From the NCBI GenBank assembly GCA_049974825.1, contig JBNGDJ010000108.1:1-7907 (forward strand): a DNA stretch of 7,907 nt, read 5' to 3'. The notes beneath the pieces are model-generated. The model saw only the letters and a program-made list of their open reading frames with translations. It made no database searches and was not told the origin of the DNA. The translations under genes and the position numbers were made by a program. Position 1 is the first letter of the stretch. Each line of letters starts with the position of its first letter. Of this stretch, positions 1 to 4,252 are shown one piece after another. The DNA comes from JBKHDT01 sp049974825 (GTDB lineage Bacteria; Pseudomonadota; Gammaproteobacteria; Halothiobacillales; Halothiobacillaceae).

Positions 1-14
1 TCCCGCGAAGGACG

Positions 15-50
15 ACCTCGAAAAACCACAGGGAAGTGGTTTTTCGAGGT
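15..50. terminator. Perfect 15-bp inverted repeat, possible bidirectional terminator
   Basis: Bases 15-29 are an exact reverse complement of bases 36-50, with a 6-base loop (AGGGAA, 30-35). The inner part reads A5-CCAC / GTGG-T5, the arrangement of a bidirectional intrinsic terminator with its A and T tracts on either side of a short stem. The stem continues outward for six more pairs (ACCTCG/CGAGGT). The GC core is only four pairs, so termination is plausible rather than certain. It may close a gene that lies before the window. Alternatives are a protein-binding palindrome or a remnant of a repeat family. Confidence 0.4.
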
Positions 51-135
51 TCCCATTCGAGTCCCGCGCACGAGCGGTTGCCGCCCCCTGTCGAGATTCG
101 CAGGGCGAGTGTAGCAGGCCGCCTCCGGACCGAAG

Positions 136-150
136 GCACCCTGTCCGTGC
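136..150 (+). promoter_or_regulatory. NtrC-like binding site 1 (upstream enhancer)
   Basis: The bases read GCAC-N7-GTGC, the core of the NtrC dyad (TGCACC-N5-GGTGCA), with both half sites exact. The centre (143) lies about 142 bp before the predicted transcription start at about 285, within the usual range for a sigma-54 enhancer. Assignment to NtrC rests on the motif and on the nitrogen-scavenging genes downstream; another enhancer-binding protein of this type is possible. Confidence 0.5.
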
Positions 151-156
151 AACCGC

Positions 157-171
157 GCACCAGATCGGGGC
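157..171 (+). promoter_or_regulatory. NtrC-like binding site 2 (upstream enhancer)
   Basis: The bases read GCAC-N7-GGGC, one mismatch from the NtrC dyad core GCAC-N7-GTGC. The centre (164) is 21 bp, two helical turns, from the centre of site 1, so both sites face the same side of the DNA, as expected for cooperative binding of two dimers. It lies about 121 bp before the predicted start. It is the weaker of the two sites taken alone; the spacing is the main support. Confidence 0.42.
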
Positions 172-258
172 AAGGACCGGCCATCGAAACATCCGCACGG
201 CAAGAAGAAATCGCCAAACCCCGCGCCGGGGCGGGATTCTCAAAGGACGAGACTTCGG

Positions 259-274
259 TGGCACGCAAGCTGCA
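259..274 (+). promoter_or_regulatory. Sigma-54 (RpoN) -24/-12 promoter
   Basis: The bases read TGGCACG-N4-CTGCA, against the consensus TGGCACG-N4-TTGCA: the -24 element is complete and the -12 element has one mismatch. Exactly ten bases separate the GG of -24 from the GC of -12, the spacing sigma-54 requires. C273 as position -12 predicts transcription from about base 285, giving a leader of about 216 bases that contains the whole riboswitch. Together with the two upstream NtrC-like dyads this points to nitrogen-limitation control. The match was found by eye and has not been scored against background. Confidence 0.6.
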
Positions 275-347
275 TTGCAACCAGACAGCACGCAGGGGCA
301 TGGTGACAGCCATCACTGCCGATCCGGTCATCCCGGGCACACAACGT

Positions 348-460
348 ATCGAAATGGGCATCTAGGGTTCCGGCCTCCGCGGAGGTGACTGGTCCGAGAG
401 TTGCCGACCTCCCCCAGGAGGTTACACGGCGGGACAAAAGCCCGGGAGATCGCATTCGAT
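348..460 (+). ncRNA. Guanidine-I riboswitch (ykkC class I)
   Basis: The conserved blocks of the ykkC-I aptamer occur in order: CTAGGGTTCCG (362-372), GACTGGTCCGAGAG (387-400), ACACGG (424-429) and GGGACAAAAGCCCGGGAGA (431-449). Stems can be drawn: an extended P1 from 348-353 with 455-460 plus 360-363 with 447-450 (bulged between), a hairpin CCTCC/GGAGG (374-378 with 381-385), and a hairpin ACCTCC/GGAGGT with CCCA loop (407-412 with 417-422). This class binds guanidinium and switches on exporters or guanidine-degradation genes. The 3' side of P1 ends 28 bases before the ribosome binding site. I see no terminator with a T tract after it, so control of translation is more likely than of termination, but the expression platform is not clear. 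The aptamer call itself is very secure. Confidence 0.95.
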
Positions 461-487
461 GCTCCTGCGTTCCGTCATCTCAACCCC

Positions 488-495
488 TGGGAGAG
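488..495 (+). promoter_or_regulatory. Ribosome binding site fixing the start of the binding-protein gene
   Basis: TGGGAGAG lies five bases before ATG 501. It favours that start over the in-frame ATG at 459, which sits in the 3' strand of riboswitch stem P1, has no ribosome binding site, and would put 14 extra residues before the signal peptide. CTCC at 462-465 could pair with GGAG at 490-493 and may be part of the switch that hides this site; that is inference. Confidence 0.6.
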
Positions 496-500
496 TAACC

Positions 501-1592
501 ATGCCCTTTGTTCCCCGTAGTCTGCACACGCCTTTGGCCGCCGCGACCATCGCCCTGGCCGCCTTCACCACAACCGCCCTCGACAACCGGGCCCTGGCCG
601 CCGAGAAGGACAAGTTCCAGATCGCCTGGAGCATCTACGTCGGCTGGATGCCCTGGGGTTACGGCGAAGCCGCCGGAATCGTCGACAAGTGGGCCGACAA
701 GTACGACATCGAAATTGACGTCGTGCAGATCAACGACTACGTCGAGTCGATCAACCTCTATACCGCCGGCAGCTACGACGGGGTCACCGTCACCAACATG
801 GACACGCTGACCATTCCGGCCGCCAGCGGGGTCGATTCCACGGCGCTGATTGTCGGCGATTTTTCCAACGGCAATGACGGGGTCGTGCTCAAGAACGCGG
901 ACAGCCTCGAGGCCATCCGCGGTCTGCCGGTCCACCTGGTCGAGCTTTCCGTCTCGCACTACCTGCTGGCGCGTGCGCTGGACTCGGTCGGCATGAGCGA
1001 ACGCGACATCCAGGTGGTCAATACCTCCGACGCGGACATCGTGGCCGCCTTTGCCTCCCCCGAGGTCGAAGCGGTAGTGACCTGGAATCCCCAGCTCGGC
1101 GCCCTGCGCGCGCGCGAAGATGCCAGCGTGGTGTTCGACTCCGCCGAGATCCCCGGCGAGATCATGGACCTGCTGGTCGTGAACACCGAAACGCTGGAGG
1201 CCAACCCCGACTTCGGCAAGGCGCTGGTCGGTGCCTGGTACGAAATCATGGACACCATGCACGGGGACGATCCGGCGGCCATCGAGGCTCGGACCCAGAT
1301 GGCCGAGGCTGCCGGTACCGACCTGGCCGGCTACGAGGCGCAGCTTGAGTCCACCCGGATGTTCTACACACCGGCATCGGCCGTTTCCTTCGTCGAATCG
1401 GACGGTCCGATGGCCACGATGGGAAAGGTGCGCGACTTCGCCTTCGAGCACGGCCTGCTGGGTGAGCGCGCCGACAGTCCTGACTTTATCGGCATCGAGT
1501 TTGCGGACGGTTCCACCCTGGGCAATACCGACAATGTGCAGTTCCGCTTCAACGGCGAGTACATGCGCATGGCCCGGGACGGCGAACTTTAA
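501..1592 (+). CDS. ABC transporter periplasmic substrate-binding protein (urea-carboxylase-region type)
   Basis: Periplasmic binding component of a NitT/TauT-like ABC importer, of the subgroup that accompanies urea/guanidine carboxylase operons (annotated in databases as the urea carboxylase region periplasmic protein). It is 363 residues from ATG 501, chosen for its ribosome binding site and because it gives a proper Sec signal peptide: a basic N-terminus (Arg6), a hydrophobic stretch at about residues 11-27, and an ALA cleavage motif, so the mature protein begins near Ala34. There is no lipobox cysteine, so it should be soluble. The mature part begins with the family-like IAWSIYVGWMPWGYGEA segment and continues with the typical VVQINDYVESINLYTAG and DGVTVTNMDT stretches. 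It is the first gene after the guanidine-I riboswitch, so guanidine or a close derivative is the likely ligand; this is inferred from context. The next gene follows after 59 bases. Confidence 0.88.
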   Translation: MPFVPRSLHTPLAAATIALAAFTTTALDNRALAAEKDKFQIAWSIYVGWMPWGYGEAAGIVDKWADKYDIEIDVVQINDYVESINLYTAGSYDGVTVTNMDTLTIPAASGVDSTALIVGDFSNGNDGVVLKNADSLEAIRGLPVHLVELSVSHYLLARALDSVGMSERDIQVVNTSDADIVAAFASPEVEAVVTWNPQLGALRAREDASVVFDSAEIPGEIMDLLVVNTETLEANPDFGKALVGAWYEIMDTMHGDDPAAIEARTQMAEAAGTDLAGYEAQLESTRMFYTPASAVSFVESDGPMATMGKVRDFAFEHGLLGERADSPDFIGIEFADGSTLGNTDNVQFRFNGEYMRMARDGEL

Positions 1593-1599
1593 AGTGATC

Positions 1600-1614
1600 C
1601 GGCCCGGAAGGCCG
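1600..1614 (+). other. Small intercistronic stem-loop after the binding-protein gene
   Basis: CGGCC (1600-1604) can pair with GGCCG (1610-1614) around a five-base loop, just after the stop codon of the binding-protein gene. No T tract follows, so it is not a terminator. Hairpins in this place often protect the binding-protein message, so that more binding protein than permease is made. With only five pairs in GC-rich DNA it could be chance. Confidence 0.25.
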
Positions 1615-1651
1615 CCATCCTCGATCAATCCGCCACGAGACGAGCCAACCG

Positions 1652-2139
1652 ATGAAGCGACTGATCAATCAGGTTCCGGGCAGGCCCTGGCATCTGGCAC
1701 TGGCCCTACTGCCCTTCGTGCTGGTGCTGCTGGTCTACCTTTCCGCTTCATCGGCCCGGCTGGCCGAGAATCCGGATGACCGGCTGCTCCCGTCCTTCGC
1801 GGCCATGGCGGAGGCATTTTCCGATGCCGCCACGGAGCCGACCCGACGAACGGGCGAGCTGATTCTCTGGACCGATACCGCCGCCAGCCTGATACGCATC
1901 GGCCTCGGGGTGGGGATTGCCATGCTCATCGGCCTGACGGTGGGCATTCTGGTGGGCCTGATCCCCTGGGTGAATCGTGCGATGGCTCCCTTCGTGGCCG
2001 TGCTGTCGATGATTCCACCGCTGGCGGTGCTGCCGATCCTGTTCATCGCCCTGGGCGTGGGCGAAGTAGCCAAGGTGGCACTGATCGCCATCGGCATTAC
2101 GCCGTTTCTCATCCGCGACATCCAGCAACGGGTGGAAGA
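1652..2139 (+). CDS. ABC transporter permease, C-terminus lost in assembly gap
   Basis: Inner-membrane permease of the BPD_transp_1 (TauC/SsuC-like) type, partner of the preceding binding protein. The 162 visible residues show a first membrane segment at about residues 9-30 (WHLALALLPFVLVLLVYL), a periplasmic stretch, a second segment at about 75-103 (the run ending GLTVGILVGL), then the family core: APFVAVLSMIPPLAVLPILFI followed by ALGVGEVAKVALIAIGITPF and RDIQQRVE, typical of these permeases. The gap starts just before the EAA-type loop that contacts the ATPase, so that motif cannot be checked. Full members are about 250-280 residues, so roughly 100 residues are missing. The start ATG 1652 has only a weak upstream GAGACGAG. 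The frame is open and normal up to the gap; I see no sign of a pseudogene. Confidence 0.85.
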
Positions 2140-2239
2140 NNNNNNNNNNNNNNNNNNNNNNNNNNNNNNNNNNNNNNNNNNNNNNNNNNNNNNNNNNNNN
2201 NNNNNNNNNNNNNNNNNNNNNNNNNNNNNNNNNNNNNNN
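2140..2239. other. Assembly gap (100 N)
   Basis: Exactly 100 undetermined bases, the conventional filler for a gap of unknown size. From family lengths the missing DNA should encode about 100 residues of permease and about 110 residues of ATPase, including its Walker A and Q-loop, that is some 600-700 bases. Coordinates after this point are therefore not true genomic distances. Confidence 0.97.
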
Positions 2240-2697
2240 CAAGACGAGCGGCAAGAGAGCGGGCCATGACGATGCTGGCCTCGGTCGGACTGGATCATGC
2301 CGCGCACAAGTATCCCGGCGAGCTTTCCGGGGGCATGCAGCAACGGCTGGCCATCGCCCAGGCCCTGATGAAACGGCCTCGGATCCTGCTGCTTGATGAA
2401 CCGTTCGGTGCACTGGACCCTGGCATTCGCAAGGACATGCACCAGCTGGTGCGCGATCTCTGGCAGGAACACGGCCTGACGGTCTTCATGGTCACCCACG
2501 ACCTGTCCGAGGCCTTCGACCTGGGCAGCCGGCTGCTGGTTTTCGACAAGGTCCGGCATGACCCGCAGGCCCCGGGAGCGTTTGGGGCGCGGGTCACCTA
2601 CGACCTGCCCCTGGGAACTCGGTCTGTAACCAGCGACCAGCGCCAGGCCGTGACGGACACGGTCATTGTCGGCAGGCAGGATGCCCCGACTTTCTGA
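2240..2697 (+). CDS. ABC transporter ATP-binding protein, N-terminus lost in assembly gap
   Basis: ATPase of the same importer (SsuB/TauB/NrtD-like). Translation in frame from base 2242 gives 151 residues, and the coding frame is open upstream of the internal ATG 2266, so that ATG is not the real start. Visible motifs in order are the ABC signature LSGGMQQR (2323-2346), Walker B LLLDEP (2386-2403) with the D-loop GALD after it, and the switch histidine in VTHD (codon 2497-2499). Walker A and the Q-loop must lie in the gap. The family is usually about 260 residues, so about 110 are missing. The C-terminal tail after FDKVR, about 55 residues, is typical of the family in length and not otherwise recognisable. 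A hairpin with a T tail follows 5 bases after the stop. Confidence 0.87.
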
Positions 2698-2702
2698 TCA
2701 CC

Positions 2703-2743
2703 GGCCTGCACACGGCCCCGGACCGGCTGCGCCAGGCCTTTTT
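2703..2743 (+). terminator. Possible intrinsic terminator or attenuator between transport and catabolic genes
   Basis: GGCCTG (2703-2708) pairs with CAGGCC (2733-2738), directly followed by TTTTT (2739-2743). The 24-base interior can form a smaller GCC/GGC stem (2715-2717 with 2725-2727). The arrangement is that of a weak intrinsic terminator placed 22 bases before the first catabolic gene, and would set transport and catabolic gene expression at different levels. Five T residues and a large interior make strong termination doubtful. No promoter was recognised after it. Confidence 0.35.
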
Positions 2744-2765
2744 CCGGACTGACTGGAGGACACTC

Positions 2766-3515
2766 ATGAATGACATACCGGATCCCGCCAGAGACACCGT
2801 CTGCCAAGGCGAGCTGCCGGGCGGCCGCTACTGGTCTATGGTGCTCAAACGCGGCTTTTCCCTGAAGCTGGTGGACTTGGCCGGCCAAGCCAACGTATCC
2901 ACCCTGCTGTACAACCCGAGCAATCCGCTGGAACGTTACAACGCCCCGGACACGCTCAAGGGCCAGCACACGTCCCGACTGACCCGAGGCAACATGCTCT
3001 ACTCGGACATGGGCCGGGTGATGCTGTCGATCACGGTAGACACACTGGGCTGGCACGACACTATCGGCGGCATCAGCGACGCCCGGACGATCCGCGACAA
3101 GTACGGCGAGCGGGATTACCAGTCGGCAGGGAACGACTTCTATCGAAACGGCCGGGAACTGTTCCTGATCGAGCTGCAGAAGTGGGGCCTGGGTGCTCGG
3201 GATCTCGTGCCCAACCTGAACTTCTTCAGCAAGGTTTTCGCGGATGACGCCGGCACACTGCATTTCGACAGCGACCATCGCCGGGTGGGGGCTCGAGTCG
3301 ACCTGCGGGCGGAAATGGACACGCTGGTAGTGCTCAATACGGCCGTGCATCCCATGGACCCCGACCCTGAATACCGTCCCGGCCCAATCGCCTGGGCCGT
3401 CTACCGGACACCGGCCATCGAACCGGCCTTTGATGTCTGCGTGAATCACCGGCCCGAAAATGCCCGCGCCTGGGCCAATACCGCCATCCACAATGCACAG
3501 GAGGCCACGCCATGA
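2766..3515 (+). CDS. Urea carboxylase-associated protein 2, DUF1989 (carboxyguanidine deiminase subunit, CgdA/CgdB type)
   Basis: DUF1989-family protein of 249 residues, the longer of the two paralogues (UAAP2 type). The UAAP pair has been shown in guanidine-degrading bacteria to form a heteromeric carboxyguanidine deiminase that converts carboxyguanidine to allophanate and ammonia; which subunit is named A or B I leave open. Start ATG 2766 has GGAGG six bases upstream. Family features are GRYWSMVLKRGFSLKLVDLAGQANVSTLLYN near the N-terminus, VMLSITVDTLGWHDTIGG (about residues 85-102) and DLVPNLNFF, all with matching stretches in the following gene. It lacks the cysteines of its partner: positions equivalent to Cys82, 100, 110 and 129 there are Asn76, Leu94, Ser104 and Gly129 here, while His97-Asp98 is kept. 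It is thus probably the structural or substrate-shaping subunit (inference). Its stop overlaps the next start (ATGA). Confidence 0.88.
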   Translation: MNDIPDPARDTVCQGELPGGRYWSMVLKRGFSLKLVDLAGQANVSTLLYNPSNPLERYNAPDTLKGQHTSRLTRGNMLYSDMGRVMLSITVDTLGWHDTIGGISDARTIRDKYGERDYQSAGNDFYRNGRELFLIELQKWGLGARDLVPNLNFFSKVFADDAGTLHFDSDHRRVGARVDLRAEMDTLVVLNTAVHPMDPDPEYRPGPIAWAVYRTPAIEPAFDVCVNHRPENARAWANTAIHNAQEATP

Positions 3516-4162
3516 CGACCGATACGCTGGTCGCCAGCGACCTGAAGCCCGAGAATGCCACCTACCGAGAGGTCGTGCCCGCCGGTGCGCCCTGGATCCA
3601 TGAACTGCGCAAGGGGCAGACCCTGCGGATACTGGACCTGGAGGGCAACCAGGCGGCGGACACCATTTTCTACAGCCTGGAACGACCCACCGAGGCACAC
3701 TACAGCGCCATCGATACCATTCGCCGGCAGGGAAATGCCTACCTGACCACCGGCTGTGAGCTGGTTTCCAATCTCGGCAACGTGATGCTCACCATCACCG
3801 CCGACACCTGCGGGCGTCATGACACGCTCGGCGGCGCCTGCTCGGCCGAATCCAACCAGGTGCGCTACGCTCTGGACAAGAAGCCCATGCACAACTGCCG
3901 CGACAGTTTTCTCACCGCCATCGGACAAACGCACTACGGCCTGACAAAGCGGGATATCGTGCCGAACATCAATTTCTTCATGAACGTGCCGCTTACGGCC
4001 GAGGGCGGACTGACCTTTGAAGACGGGATCTCGGCACCGGGCAAGTACGTGGAGATGCGCGCCGAAATGGACGTGATCGTGCTGGTCTCGAACTGCCCGC
4101 AGTTGAACAACCCCTGCAACGCCTACAACCCCACACCCGTCGAAATGCTGATCTGGGACTGA
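3512..4162 (+). CDS. Urea carboxylase-associated protein 1, DUF1989 (carboxyguanidine deiminase subunit, CgdA/CgdB type)
   Basis: DUF1989-family protein of 216 residues (UAAP1 type), partner of the previous gene in carboxyguanidine deiminase. ATG 3512 is preceded by AGGAGG and overlaps the previous stop by 4 bp, so translation of the two is probably coupled in a 1:1 ratio. Core motifs are LRILDLEGNQAADTIFY near the N-terminus, TTGCELVSNLGNVMLTI (Cys82), DTCGRHDTLGGACS (Cys100, His103, Asp104, Cys110), HNCRDSF (His127, Cys129, Arg130, Asp131) and DIVPNINFFMNVP. The Cys/His/Asp cluster is the likely metal or catalytic site; this is inferred from its conservation pattern between the paralogues, not from a structure. 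Two further cysteines near the C-terminus (SNCPQLNNPC) are not in the matched set. Ninety bases with two hairpins separate it from the carboxylase. Confidence 0.9.
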   Translation: MTTDTLVASDLKPENATYREVVPAGAPWIHELRKGQTLRILDLEGNQAADTIFYSLERPTEAHYSAIDTIRRQGNAYLTTGCELVSNLGNVMLTITADTCGRHDTLGGACSAESNQVRYALDKKPMHNCRDSFLTAIGQTHYGLTKRDIVPNINFFMNVPLTAEGGLTFEDGISAPGKYVEMRAEMDVIVLVSNCPQLNNPCNAYNPTPVEMLIWD

Positions 4163-4172
4163 TACCCGGCCG

Positions 4173-4188
4173 CCGGGGACGACCCCGG
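4173..4188 (+). other. Intercistronic hairpin 1 (ACGA loop)
   Basis: CCGGGG (4173-4178) pairs exactly with CCCCGG (4183-4188) around the tetraloop ACGA, 10 bases after the stop of the UAAP1 gene. No T tract follows, so termination is unlikely. It is the first of two hairpins with the same loop and the shared core GGGACGACCC. Roles in message stability or processing between genes are possible; nothing in the sequence decides. Confidence 0.45.
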
Positions 4189-4206
4189 ACCGAGCCTGAA
4201 GATTCC

Positions 4207-4222
4207 GGCGGGACGACCCGCC
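4207..4222 (+). other. Intercistronic hairpin 2 (ACGA loop)
   Basis: GGCGGG (4207-4212) pairs exactly with CCCGCC (4217-4222) around ACGA. It lies 34 bases, centre to centre, after hairpin 1 and 30 bases before the carboxylase start, and repeats the core GGGACGACCC. The flanks differ between the two, so the stem and loop are shared but not a longer repeat unit. It leaves the likely ribosome binding site (GAGG, 4239-4242) free. Confidence 0.45.
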
Positions 4223-4252
4223 ACTCTATTCCGGACACGAGGCCCGGCGCCC

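Larger units (their letters stand above)
1..500 (+). promoter_or_regulatory. Upstream control region without a credible gene
   Basis: These 500 bases carry no reading frame that looks like a protein. The only long + strand frame (36-365) has no ribosome binding site and a low-complexity composition, and it runs through the promoter and riboswitch elements. What the region does hold, in order, is an inverted repeat (15-50), two NtrC-like dyads (136-171), a sigma-54-type promoter (259-274), a short leader and a guanidine-I riboswitch (348-460), followed by the ribosome binding site of the first gene (488-495). Bases 51-134 and 172-258 show nothing further that I can support, apart from a small CCCCG/CGGGG stem at 219-231. 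I saw no convincing IHF site between the enhancers and the promoter. Confidence 0.7.

Noticed and set aside
45..68. tRNA 3' end, because ATTCGAGTCCC resembles a T arm
   Set aside because: The bases flanking TTCGAGT cannot form the five-pair T stem, and no anticodon or D arm is found upstream.
1..68. TCCCGCG direct repeat at 1-7 and 62-68
   Set aside because: Seven GC-rich bases repeated once are expected by chance; no insertion or att-like structure lies between them beyond the palindrome.
36..365. 109-residue open frame on the + strand before the operon
   Set aside because: No ribosome binding site, composition unlike the genuine proteins of the window, and it runs through the inverted repeat, enhancer sites, promoter and riboswitch.
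459..500. ATG 459 as start of the binding-protein gene
   Set aside because: It lies in the 3' strand of riboswitch stem P1, has no ribosome binding site and adds 14 residues before a good signal peptide; ATG 501 has TGGGAGAG before it.
480..1628. 382-residue antisense open frame opposite the binding-protein gene
   Set aside because: Its sequence is the His/Gly/Val/Asp-rich shadow typical of antisense frames in high-GC DNA; the + strand frame has a signal peptide and family motifs.
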